Shown: piece after piece, positions 1 through 12,412 of the stretch
How positions within the stretch are numbered: position 1 is the stretch's first letter
How the letters are laid out: every line of letters starts with the position of its first letter
Assembly (NCBI RefSeq): GCF_019925205.1
Contig: NC_083560.1
Location: 31,728,270-31,792,269, forward strand
DNA length: 64,000 nt
DNA from: Metopolophium dirhodum
Lineage: Eukaryota; Arthropoda; Insecta; Hemiptera; Aphididae
Direction: 5' to 3'
Notes under the pieces: generated by a model
Seen by the model: the letters and a program-made list of their open reading frames with translations, nothing else
Database searches by the model: none
What the model was told of the DNA's origin: nothing
Program-made: the position numbers and the translations under genes

Positions 1-1775
1 AAGTACTTTCCCGTTTTTTTTTAAGTAGGAATTTCGTTGTCTATATAATAAGTTAATTTCTAAAAAATGTAACAATCAAAATCTATATTAAAGCATTTAA
101 CATTTGTTCACTTTAATCAGAATAAGTCGCTGATCTGTTTAGATGGGTTTTTCACGGCAGTTTAACTACTATTTTGAGTATTGGAATTGGAACGTTTGAC
201 TGAATATACGATGTCATTTAGACTATGTATTATGTAAGTATGACTTTTTTATGTCCTAGAAAACATTCCGTTTTGAAAAAATGAAAATATTATTAGGGAT
301 TATAATGTTATAGTAATATTTTAATATGGAAATATTATTTCCGGGGTAGGTAGTAGGTAATTAAGGATACATTTTAGACAAAACTCATAAAAAATCACAA
401 CTATTTGTAATGACTTTTTTAAATTGAATAAATAGGGACATGCAAAAGTACAGTCCCGTTAACATTTAGGTAGGAATGAGGTGTCTATATCCTAAAGTAA
501 TTTCTAGAAAATGTGACTATCAAAATGAATATTGAAGCATTTAACATTTGTTCACTCTAATCAGAATAAGTTGTTGGTCTGTGTAGATGGGTCATTCGCA
601 GCTGTTAAACTACTATTTTGGGTATTTGAATTGGAACGTTTGATTGTTATTACGATGACATTTACACAATGTATTATGTAAGTATGACTTTTTATGTCCT
701 AGAAAACATTCCGTTTTGATAAAATTATTATATTATTAGTGATTATAATGTTATAGTAATATTTTAATATGGAAATATGTTTCTGGGGTAGGGAGTAGGT
801 AATTAAGGGTAAATTTTAGACAATACTCATAAAAAATCACAACTATTTGTAAATACTTTTTTAGGTTGAATAATTTGGAAAATCCAAAAGTACATTCCCA
901 TTAGATTTTAAGTAGGAATTTCGTTGTCTATATAATAAGTCAATTTCTAAAAAATGTAACAATCAAAATCTATATTAAAGCATTTAACATTTGTTCACTT
1001 TAATCAGAATAAGTCGCTGATCTGTTTAGATGGGTTTTTCACGGCAGTTTAACTACTATTTTGAGTATTGGAATTGGAACGTTTGACTGAATATACGATG
1101 TCATTTAGACTATGTATTATGTAAGTATGACTTTTTTATGTCCTAGAAAACATTCCGTTTTGAAAAAATGAAAATATTATTAGGGATTATAATGTTATAG
1201 TAATATTTTAATATGGAAATATTATTTCCGGGGTAGGTAGTAGGTAATTAAGGATACATTTTAGACAAAACTCATAAAAAATCACAACTATTTGTAATGA
1301 CTTTTTTAAATTGAATAAATAGGGACATGCAAAAGTACAGTCCCGTTAACTTTTAGGTAGGAATGAGGTGTCTATATCCTAAAGTAATTTCTAGAAAATG
1401 TGACTATCAAAATGAATATCGAAGCATTTAACATTTGTTCAATCTAATCAGAATAAGTCGCTGATCTGTTTAGATGGGTTTTTCGCGGCAGTTTAACTAC
1501 TATCTTGGGTATTTGAATTGGAACGTTTGAATAGTTATACGATGACATTTACACAATGTATTATGTAAGTATGACTTTTCTATGTCCTAAAAAACATTCT
1601 GTTTTGAAAAATTGAAAATATTCATAGGGATTATAATGTTATAGTAATATTTTAATATGGAAATATGTTTCTGGGGTAGGGAGTAGGTAATTAAGGATAC
1701 ATTTTAGACAATACTCATAAAAAATCACAACTATATGTAATGACTTTTTTAAGTTGAATAATTGGGAACATGCAA
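1..1775 (+). repeat. Left-zone monomers P-Q-P-R
   Basis: Monomers are 1-445 (P), 446-887 (Q), 888-1332 (P) and 1333-1775 (R). The two P copies are close to identical after the first 20 bases; the first has an unusual head, cccgttttttttttaag, not seen elsewhere. R introduces the ttcaatctaatc and actatcttggg variants that recur at 7533, 8864 and (second half only) 11082. The window begins exactly at the anchor, so monomer phase is set from base 1. Confidence 0.85.
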
Positions 1776-3550
1776 AAGTACATTCCCATTAGATTTTATG
1801 TAGGAATTTCGTTGTCTATATAATAAGTTAATTTCTAAAAAATGTAACAATCAAAATCTATATTAAAGCATTTAACATTTGTTCACTTTAATCAGAATAA
1901 GTCGCTGATCTGTTTAGATGGGTTTTTCACGGCAGTTTAACTACTATTTTGAGTATTGGAATTGGAACGTTTGACTGAATATACGATGTCATTTAGACTA
2001 TGTATTATGTAAGTATGACTTTTTTATGTCCTAGAAAACATTCCGTTTTGAAAAAATGAAAATATTATTAGGGATTATAATGTTATAGTAATATTTTAAT
2101 ATGGAAATATTATTTCCGGGGTAGGTAGTATGTAATTAAGGATACATTTTAGACAAAACTCATAAAAAATAACAACTATTTTTAATGACTTTTTTAAATT
2201 GAATAAATAGGGACATGCAAAAGTACAGTCCCGTTAACTTGTAGGTAGGAATGAGGTGTCTATATCCTAAAGTAATTTCTAGAAAATGTGACTATCAAAA
2301 TGAATATTGAAGCATTTAACATTTGTTCACTCTAATCAGAATAAGTTGTTGGTCTGTGTAGATGGGTCATTCGCAGCTGTTAAACTACTATTTTGGGTAT
2401 TTGAATTGGAACGTTTGATTGTTATTACGATGACATTTACACAATGTGTTATGTAAGTATGACTTTTTATGTCCTAGAAAACATTCCGTTTTGATAAAAT
2501 TATTATATTATTAGTGATTATAATGTTATAGTAATATTTTAATATGGAAATATGTTTCTGGGGTAGGGAGTAGGTAATTAAGGGTAAATTTTAAACAATA
2601 CTCATAAAAAATCACAACTATTTGTAAATACTTTTTTAGGTTGAATAATTTGGAAAATCCAAAAGTACATTCCCATTAGATTTTAAGTAGGAATTTCGTT
2701 GTCTATATAATAAGTTAATTTCTAAAAAATGTAACAATCAAAATCTATATTAATGCATTTAACATTTGTTCACTATAATCATTATAAGTCGCTGATCTGT
2801 TTAGATGGGTTTTTCGCGGCAGTTTAACTACTATTTTGGGTATTTGAATTGAAAAGTTTGATTGGTTATACGATGTCATTTAGACTATGTATTATGTAAG
2901 TATGACTTTTTTATGTCCTAGAAAACATTCCGTTTTGAAAAAATGAAAATATTAATAGGGATTATAATGTTATAGTAATATTTTAATATGAAAATATTAT
3001 TTCCGGGGTAGGGAGTAGGTAATTAAGGATACATTTTAGACAATACTCATAAAAAATCACAACTATTTGTAAAGACTTTTAAAAATTGAATAATTAGGGA
3101 CATGCAAAAGTACTGTACCGTTAACTTTTAGGTAGGGATGAGGTGTCTATATGCTAAAGTAATTTCTAGAAAATGTGACAATCAAAATGAATATTGAAGC
3201 ATTTAACATTTGTTCACTTTAATCAGAATAAGTCGCTGATCTGTTTAGATTGGTTATTCGTGGCAGTTTAACTACTATTTTGAGTATTGGAGTTGGAACG
3301 TTTGACTGAATATACGATGTCATTTAGACTATGTATTATGTAAGCATGACTTATTTATGTCCTAGAAAACATTCCGTTTTGAAAAAATGAAAATATTCAT
3401 AGGGATTATAATGTTATAGTAATATTTAAATATGGAAATATGTTTCTGGGGTTAGGAGTAGGTAATTAAGGATACATTTTAGACAATACTCATAAAAAAT
3501 AACAACTATTTGTAATGACTTTTTTAAATTGAGTAATTATGGACATGCAA
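1776..3550 (+). repeat. Four-monomer higher-order unit P-Q-S-T, copy 1 (1775 bp)
   Basis: Monomers are 1776-2220 (P), 2221-2662 (Q), 2663-3107 (S) and 3108-3550 (T). The P copy carries ggtaggtagtatg (instead of gtagg) and a tttttaatgac tail; Q carries acaatgtgttatg. The same order, the same total length of 1775 bp and these variants return at 9307-11081, so this is a true higher-order repeat rather than similarity between single monomers. Confidence 0.85.
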
Positions 3551-5320
3551 AAGTACTTTCCCATTATTTTTTAGGTAGGAATAAGCTGTCTATATGCTAA
3601 AGTAAGTTCTAAAAAATGTAACAATCAAAATCTATATTGAAGCATTTAACATTTGTTCACTCTAATCAGAATAAGTCGCTGTTTAGATGAGGTTTTTCGC
3701 AGCAGTTTAACTACTATTTTGGGTATTTGAATTGGAACGTTTGATTGGTTATACGATGTCATTTAGACTATGTATTATGTAAGTATGACTTTTTTATGTC
3801 CTAGAAAACATTCCGTTTTGAAAAAATGAAAATATTATTAGGGATTATAATGTTATAGTAATATTTTAATATGGAAATATTATTTCCGGGGTAGGTAGTA
3901 TGTAATTAAGGATACATTTTAGACAAAACTCATAAAAAATAACAACTATTTTTAATGACTTTTTTAAATTGAATAAATAGGGACATGCAAAAGTACAGTC
4001 CCGTTAACTTGTAGGTAGGAATGAGGTGTCTATATCCTAAAGTAATTTCTAGAAAATGTGACTATCAAAATGAATATTGAAGCATTTAACATTTGTTCAC
4101 TCTAATCAGAATAAGTTGTTGGTCTGTGTAGATGGGTCATTCGCAGCTGTTAAACTACTATTTTGGGTATTTGAATTGGAACGTTTGATTGTTATTACGA
4201 TGACATTTACACAATGTGTTATGTAAGTATGACTTTTTATGTCCTAGAAAACATTCCGTTTTGATAAAATTATTATATTATTAGTGATTATAATGTTATA
4301 GTAATATTTTAATATGGAAATATGTTTCTGGGGTAGGGAGTAGGTAATTAAGGGTAAATTTTAAACAATACTCATAAAAAATCACAACTATTTGTAAATA
4401 CTTTTTTAGGTTGAATAATTTGGAAAATCCAAAAGTACATTCCCATTAGATTTTAAGTAGGAATTTCGTTGTCTATATAATAAGTTAATTTCTAAAAAAT
4501 GTAACAATCAAAATCTATATTAATGCATTTAACATTTGTTCACTATAATCATTATAAGTCGCTGATCTGTTTAGATGGGTTTTTCGCGGCAGTTTAACTA
4601 CTATTTTGGGTATTTGAATTGAAAAGTTTGATTGGTTATACGATGTCATTTAGACTATGTATTATGTAAGTATGACTTTTTTATGTCCTAGAAAACATTC
4701 CGTTTTGAAAAAATGAAAATATTAATAGGGATTATAATGTTATAGTAATATTTTAATATGAAAATATTATTTCCGGGGTAGGGAGTAGGTAATTAAGGAT
4801 ACATTTTAGACAATACTCATAAAAAATCACAACTATTTGTAAAGACTTTTAAAAATTGAATAATTAAGGACATGCAAAAGTACTTTCCCATTATTTTTTA
4901 AGTAGGAATTTCGTTGTCTATATAAAAAGTAATTTCTAGAAAATGTGACAATCAAAATGAATATTGAAGCATTTAACATTTGTTCACTTTAATCAGAATA
5001 AGTCGCTGATCTGTTTAGATGGGTTATTCGTGGCAGTTTAACTACTATTTTGAGTATTGGAGTTGGAACGTTTGACTGAATATACGATGTCATTTAGACT
5101 ATGTATTATGTAAGCATGACTTATTTATGTCCTAGAAAACATTCCGTTTTGAAAAAATGAAAATATTCATAGGGATTATAATGTTATAGTAATATTTTAA
5201 TATGGAAATATGTTTCTGGGGTAGGGAGTAGGTAATTAAGGGTAAATTTTAGACAATACTCATAAAAAATCACAACTATTTGTAAATACTTTTTTAGGTT
5301 GAATAATTTGGAAAATCCAA
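3551..5320 (+). repeat. Left-zone unit chimera-Q-S-T/Q
   Basis: Monomers are 3551-3990, 3991-4432 (Q), 4433-4877 (S) and 4878-5320. The first (440 bp) is a chimera: its head (ggaataagctg, gatgaggttttt) matches types K and M, but from the acgatgtcattt block onward it is P, including the ggtaggtagtatg variant. Q and S are near-copies of 2221-3107 at offset 1770. The last monomer starts with the shortened tatataaaaagtaatt head, continues as T and ends as Q (ttggaaaatcc), so it too is recombinant. Confidence 0.8.
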
Positions 5321-7532
5321 AAGTACATTCCCATTAGATTTTAAGTAGGAATTTCGTTGTCTATATAATAAGTCAATTTCTAAAAAATGTCACAATCAAA
5401 ATCTATATTAAAGCATTTAACATTTGTTCACTTTAATCAGAATAAGTCGCTGATCTGTTTAGATGGGTTTTTCACGGCAGTTTAACTACTATTTTGAGTA
5501 TTGGAATTGGAACGTTTGACTGAATATACGATGTCATTTAGACTATGTATTATGTAAGTATGACTTTTTTATGTCCTAGAAAACATTCCGTTTTGAAAAA
5601 ATGAAAATATTATTAGGGATTATAATGTTATAGTAATATTTTAATATGGAAATATTATTTCCGGGGTAGGTAGTAGGTAATTAAGGATACATTTTAGACA
5701 AAACTCATAAAAAATCACAACTATTTGTAATGACTTTTTTAAATTGAATAAATAGGGACATGCAAAAGTACAGTCCCGTTAACTTTTAGGTAGGAATGAG
5801 GTGTCTATATCCTAAAGTAATTTCTAGAAAATGTGACTATCAAAATGAATATTGAAGCATTTAACATTTGTTCAATCTAATCAGAATAAGTCGCTGATCT
5901 GTTTAGATGGGTTTTTCACGGCAGTTTAACTACTATTTTGAGTATTGGAATTGGAACGTTTGACTGAATATACGATGTCATTTAGACTATGTATTATGTA
6001 AGTATGACTTTTTTATGTCCTAGAAAACATTCCGTTTTGAAAAAATGAAAATATTAATAGGGATTATAATGTTATAGTAATATTTTAATATGAAAATATT
6101 ATTTCCGGGGTAGGGAGTAGGTAATTAAGGATACATTTTAGACAATACTCATAAAAAATCACAACTATTTGTAAAGACTTTTAAAAATTGAATAATTAGG
6201 GACATGCAAAAGTACTGTCCCGTTAACTTTTAGGTAGGGATGAGGTGTCTATATACTAAAGTAATTTCTAGAAAATGTGACTATCAAAATGAATATTGAA
6301 GCATTTAACATTTGTTCACTCTAATCAGAATAAGTTGTTGGTCTGTGTAGATGGGTCATTCGCAGCTGTTAAACTACTATTTTGGGTATTTGAATTGGAA
6401 CGTTTGATTGTTATTACGATGACATTTACACAATGTGTTATGTAAGTATGACTTTTTATGTCCTAGAAAACATTCCGTTTTGATAAAATTATTATATTAT
6501 TAGTGATTATAATGTTATAGTAATATTTTAATATGGAAATATGTTTCTGGGGTAGGGAGTAGGTAATTAAGGGTAAATTTTAAACAATACTCATGAAAAA
6601 TCACAACTATTTGTAAATACTTTTTTAGGTTGAATAATTTGGAAAATCCAAAAGTACATTCCCATTAGATTTTAAGTAGGAATTTCGTTGTCTATATAAT
6701 AAGTTAATTTCTAAAAAATGTAACAATCAAAATCTATATTGAAGCATTTAACATTTGTTCACTCTAATCAGAATAAGTCGCTGTTTAGATGAGGTTTTTC
6801 GCAGCAGTTTAACTACTAGTTTGGGTATTTGAATTGGAACGTTTGATTGGTTATACGATGACATTTACACAATGTATTATGTAAGTATGACTTTCTTATG
6901 TCCTAGAAAACATTCCGTTTTGAAAAAATGAAAATATTCATAGGGATTATAATGTTATAGTAATATTTTAAGATGAAAATATTATTTCCGGGGTAGGGAG
7001 TAGGTAATTAAGGATACATTTTAGACAATACACATAAAAAATCACAACTATTTGTAATCACTTTTTTAAATTGAATAATTAGGGACATGCAAAAGTACTT
7101 TCCCATTATTTTTTAAGTAGGAATTTCGTTGTCTATATAATAAGTTAATTTCTAAAAAATGTAACAATCAAAATCTATATTGAAGCATTTAACATTTGTT
7201 CACTCTAAGCAGAATAAGTCGCTGTTTAGATGAGGTTTTTCACAGCAGTTTAACTACTATTTTGGGTATTTGAATTGGAACGTTTGATTGGTTATACGAT
7301 GACATTTACACAATGTATTATGTAAGTATGACTTTCTTATGTCCTAGAAAACATTCCGTTTTGAAAAAATGAAAATATTCATAGGGATTATAATGTTATA
7401 GTAATATTTTAATATGGAAATATGTTTCTGGGGTAAGGAGTAGGTAATTAAGGATACATTTTAGACAATACTCATAAAAAATAACAACTATTTGTAATGA
7501 CTTTTTTAAATTGAATAATTAAGGACATGCAA
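5321..7532 (+). repeat. Irregular left-zone block with L-like and M-like monomers
   Basis: Monomers are 5321-5765 (P), 5766-6209 (R-like head, P middle, S tail), 6210-6651 (Q), 6652-7092 (441 bp) and 7093-7532 (440 bp). The last two carry gatgaggttttt and lack the 5-bp gatct element. 6652-7092 has the rare tail with taagatgaaaatatt, aatacacat and gtaatcac. That tail, followed by a gatgagg monomer, recurs at 46705-47583 (L then M), linking this zone with the right side of the array. Confidence 0.8.
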
Positions 7533-8863
7533 AAGTACTTTCCCATTATTTTTTAAGTAGGAATTTCGTTGTCTATATAAAAAGTAATTTCTAAAAAATG
7601 TAACAATTAAAATCTATATTAAAGCATTTAACATTTGTTCAATCTAATCAGAATAAGTCGCTGATCTGTTTAGATGGGTTTTTCGCGGCAGTTTAACTAC
7701 TATCTTGGGTATTTGAATTGGAACGTTTGAATAGTTATACGATGACATTTACACAATGTATTATGTAAGTATGACTTTTCTATGTCCTAAAAAACATTCC
7801 GTTTTGAAAAAATGAAAATATTCATAGGGATTATAATGTTATAGTAATATTTTAATATGGAAATATGTTTCTGGGGTAGGGAGTAGGTAATTAAGGATAC
7901 ATTTTAGACAATACTCATAAAAAATCACAACTATATGTAATGACTTTTTTAAGTTGAATAATTGGGAACATGCAAAAGTACATTCCCATTAGATTTTATG
8001 TAGGAATTTCGTTGTCTATATAATAAGTTAATTTCTAAAAAATGTAACAATCAAAATCTATATTAAAGCATTCAACATTTGTTCACTTTAATCAGAATAA
8101 GTCGCTGATCTGTTTAGATGGGTTTTTCACGGCAGTTTAACTACTATTTTGAGTATTGGAATTGGAACGTTTGACTGAATATACGATGTCATTTAGACTA
8201 TGTATTATGTAAGTATGACTTTTTTATGTCCTAGAAAACATTCCGTTTTGAAAAAATGAAAATATTAATAGGGATTATAATGTTATAGTAATATTTTAAT
8301 ATGAAAATATTATTTCCGGGGTAGGGAGTAGGTAATTAAGGATACATTTTAGACAATACTCATAAAAAATCACAACTATTTGTAAAGACTTTTAAAAATT
8401 GAATAATTAGGGACATGCAAAAGTACTGTCCCGTTAACTTTTAGGTAGGGATGAGGTGTCTATATGCTAAAGTAATTTCTAGAAAATGTGACAATCAAAA
8501 TGAATATTGAAGCATTTAACATTTGTTCACTTTAATCAGAATAAGTCGCTGATCTGTTTAGATGGGTTATTCGTGGCAGTTTAACTACTATTTTGAGTAT
8601 TGGAGTTGGAACGTTTGACTGAATATACGATGTCGTTTAGACTATGTATTATGTAAGCATGACTTATTTATGTCCTAGAAAACATTCCGTTTTGAAAAAA
8701 TGAAAATATTCATAGGGATTATAATGTTATAGTAATATTTAAATATGGAAATATGTTTCTGGGGTTAGGAGTAGGTAATTAAGGATACATTTTAGACAAT
8801 ACTCATAAAAAATAACAACTATTTGTAATGACTTTTTTAAATTGAATAATTAAGGACATGCAA
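7533..8863 (+). repeat. Three-monomer unit R-P/S-T, copy 1
   Basis: Monomers are 7533-7975 (R), 7976-8420 (P head with S tail) and 8421-8863 (T). R begins with tatataaaaagtaatt, a 3-bp-shorter form of the usual tatataataagttaatt. The second monomer has the private variant cattcaacatttg (usual cattt). Both features return in 8864-9751, which shows that R and the following P were copied together. Confidence 0.8.
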
Positions 8864-11081
8864 AAGTACTTTCCCATTATTTTTTAAGTAGGAATTTCGT
8901 TGTCTATATAAAAAGTAATTTCTAAAAAATGTAACAATCAAAATCTATATTAAAGCATTTAACATTTGTTCAATCTAATCAGAATAAGTCGCTGATCTGT
9001 TTAGATGGGTTTTTCGCGGCAGTTTAACTACTATCTTGGGTATTTGAATTGGAACGTTTGAATAGTTATACGATGACATTTACACAATGTATTATGTAAG
9101 TATGACTTTTCTATGTCCTAAAAAACATTCCGTTTTGAAAAAATGAAAATATTCATAGGGATTATAATGTTATAGTAATATTTTAATATGGAAATATGTT
9201 TCTGGGGTAGGGAGTAGGTAATTAAGGATACATTTTAGACAATACTCATAAAAAATCACAACTATATGTAATGACTTTTTTAAGTTGAATAATTGGGAAC
9301 ATGCAAAAGTACATTCCCATTAGATTTTATGTAGGAATTTCGTTGTCTATATAATAAGTTAATTTCTAAAAAATGTAACAATCAAAATCTATATTAAAGC
9401 ATTCAACATTTGTTCACTTTAATCAGAATAAGTCGCTGATCTGTTTAGATGGGTTTTTCACGGCAGTTTAACTACTATTTTGAGTATTGGAATTGGAACG
9501 TTTGACTGAATATACGATGTCATTTAGACTATGTATTATGTAAGTATGACTTTTTTATGTCCTAGAAAACATTCCGTTTTGAAAAAATGAAAATATTATT
9601 AGGGATTATAATGTTATAGTAATATTTTAATATGGAAATATTATTTCCGGGGTAGGTAGTATGTAATTAAGGATACATTTTAGACAAAACTCATAAAAAA
9701 TAACAACTATTTTTAATGACTTTTTTAAATTGAATAAATAGGGACATGCAAAAGTACAGTCCCGTTAACTTATAGGTAGGAATGAGGTGTCTATATCCAA
9801 AAGTAATTTCTAGAAAATGTGACTATCAAAATGAATATTGAAGCATTTAACATTTGTTCACTCTAATCAGAATAAGTTGTTGGTCTGTGTAGATGGGTCA
9901 TTCGCAGCTGTTAAACTACTATTTTGGGTATTTGAATTGGAACGTTTGATTGTTATTACGATGACATTTACACAATGTGTTATGTAAGTATGACTTTTTA
10001 TGTCCTAGAAAACATTCCGTTTTGATAAAATTATTATATTATTAGTGATTATAATGTTATAGTAATATTTTAATATGGAAATATGTTTCTGGGGTAGGGA
10101 GTAGGTAATTAAGGGTAAATTTTAAACAATACTCATAAAAAATCACAACTATTTGTAAATACTTTTTTAGGTTGAATAATTTGGAAAATCCAAAAGTACA
10201 TTCCCATTAGATTTTAAGTAGGAATTTCGTTGTCTATATAATAAGTTAATTTCTAAAAAATGTAACAATCAAAATCTATATTAATGCATTTAACATTTGT
10301 TCACTATAATCATTATAAGTCGCTGATCTGTTTAGATGGGTTTTTCGCGGCAGTTTAACTACTATTTTGAGTATTGGAGTTGGAACGTTTGACTGAATAT
10401 ACGATGTCATTTAGACTATGTATTATGTAAGTATGACTTTTTTATGTCCTAGAAAACATTCCGTTTTGAAAAAATGAAAATATAAATAGGGATTATAATG
10501 TTATAGTAATATTTTAATAAGAAAATATTATTTCCGGGGTAGGGAGTAGGTAATTAAGGATACATTTTAGACAATACTCATAAAAAATCACAACTATTTG
10601 TAAAGACTTTTAAAAATTGAATAATTAGGGACATGCAAAAGTACTGTCCCGTTAACTTTTAGGTAGGGATGAGGTGTCTATATGCTAAAGTAATTTCTAG
10701 AAAATGTGACAATCAAAATGAATATTGAAGCATTTAACATTTGTTCACTTTAATCAGAATAAGTCGCTGATCTGTTTAGATGGGTTATTCGTGGCAGTTT
10801 AACTACTATTTTGAGTATTGGAGTTGGAACGTTTGACTGAATATACGATGTCATTTAGACTATGTATTATGTAAGCATGACTTATTTATGTCCTAGAAAA
10901 CATTCCGTTTTGAAAAAATGAAAATTTTCATAGGGATTATAATGTTATAGTAATATTTAAATATGGAAATATGTTTCTGGGGTTAGGAGTAGGTAATTAA
11001 GGATACATTTTAGACAATACTCATAAAAAATAACAACTATTTGTAATGACTTTTTTAAATTGAGTAATTATGGACATGCAA
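8864..11081 (+). repeat. R followed by P-Q-S-T, copy 2
   Basis: Monomers are 8864-9306 (R, nearly identical to 7533-7975), 9307-9751 (P with cattcaacatttg), 9752-10193 (Q), 10194-10638 (S head with a T-like gagtattggagttgg centre) and 10639-11081 (T). The last four reproduce the 1775-bp length of 1776-3550. The S copy differs from earlier ones in its middle third, consistent with a conversion patch from a neighbouring T. Confidence 0.8.
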
Positions 11082-12412
11082 AAGTACTTTCCCATTATTT
11101 TTTAGGTAGGAATAAGCTGTCTATATGCTAAAGTAAGTTCTAAAAAATGTAACAATCAAAATCTATATTGAAGCATTTAACATTTGTTCACTCTAATCAG
11201 AATAAGTCGCTGATCTGTTTAGATGGGTTTTTCGCGGCAGTTTAATTACTATCTTGGGTATTTGAATTGGAACGTTTGAATAGTTATACGATGACATTTA
11301 CACAATGTATTATGTAAGTATGACTTTTCTATGTCCTAAAAAACATTCCGTTTTGAAAAAATGAAAATATTCATAGGGATTATAATGTTATAGTAATATT
11401 TTAATATGGAAATATGTTTCTGGGGTAGGGAGTAGGTAATTAAGGATACATTTTAGACAATACTCATAAAAAATCACAACTATATGTAATGACTTTTTTA
11501 AGTTGAATAATTGGGAACATGCAAAAGTACATTCCCATTAGATTTTATGTAGGAATTTCGTTGTCTATAGAATAAGTTAATTTCTAAAAAATGTAACAAT
11601 CAAAATCTATATTAAAGCATTCAACATTTGTTCACTTTAATCAGAATAAGTCGCTGATCTGTTTAGATGGGTTTTTCACGGCAGTTTAACTACTATTTTG
11701 AGTATTGGAATTGGAACGTTTGACTGAATATACGATGTCATTTAGACTATGTATTATGTAAGTATGACTTTTTTATGTCCTAGAAAACATTCCGTTTTGA
11801 AAAAATGAAAATATTATTAGGGATTATAATGTTATAGTAATATTTTAATATGGAAATATTATTTCCGGGGTAGGGAGTAGGTAATTAAGGATACATTTTA
11901 GACAATACTCATAAAAAATCACAACTATTTGTAAAGACTTTTAAAAATTGAATAATTAGGGACATGCAAAAGTACTGTCCCGTTAACTTTTAGGTAGGGA
12001 TGAGGTGTCTATATGCTAAAGTAATTTCTAGAAAATGTGACAATCAAAATGAATATTGAAGCATTTAACATTTGTTCACTTTAATCAGAATAAGTCGCTG
12101 ATCTGTTTAGATGGGTTATTCGTGGCAGTTTAACTACTATTTTGAGTATTGGAGTTGGAACGTTTGACTGAATATACGATGTCATTTAGACTATGTATTA
12201 TGTAAGCATGACTTATTTATGTCCTAGAAAACATTCCGTTTTGAAAAAATGAAAATATTCATAGGGATTATAATGTTATAGTAATATTTAAATATGGAAA
12301 TATGTTTCTGGGGTAGGGAGTAGGTAATTAAGGGTAAATTTTAGACAATACTCATAAAAAATCACAACTATTTGTAAATTATTTTTGAAGTTGAATAATT
12401 TGGGACATGCAA
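11082..12412 (+). repeat. Transition block R-P/S-T into central type
   Basis: Monomers are 11082-11524 (K-type head ggaataagctg, then R), 11525-11969 (P with cattcaacatttg, S tail) and 11970-12412. The last begins as T (gtggcag, gagtattggagttgg, gcatgacttattta) but ends with agggtaaatttt and taaattatttttgaag, the tail of central types E and F. It is therefore the junction monomer between the left and central zones. Confidence 0.8.

Larger units (their letters stand above)
1..12300 (+). repeat. Left zone: older haplotypes P, Q, R, S, T
   Basis: Twenty-eight monomers, mostly 442-445 bp. P (445 bp) has ttcacggcag, gagtattggaattgg, attattaggg, and attatttccgg just before the G-run. Q (442 bp) has gttgttggtctgtg, gattgttattacg, gataaaatt and a tail with ttggaaaatcc. 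R (443 bp) has ttcaatctaatc, actatcttggg, gaatagttatacg and tcctaaaaaac. S (445 bp) has aatgcattt, atcattataag and a tail with aaagacttttaaaaa. T (443 bp) has gagtattggagttgg, gcatgacttattta and tgtcccgttaac at its head. The zone ends inside the monomer 11970-12412, whose tail switches to the central type (taaattatttttgaag); I place the switch near 12.3 kb. Confidence 0.85.

Noticed and set aside
335..360. Telomere-like repeat in the ggggtaggtagtagg block
   Set aside because: It is a single G-rich cluster per monomer, not tandem short TTAGG or TTAGGG-type units.
421..440. aataaa polyadenylation signals (as in ttgaataaatag)
   Set aside because: They occur only in some haplotypes, there is no transcript evidence, and such hexamers are expected by chance at about 26% G+C.
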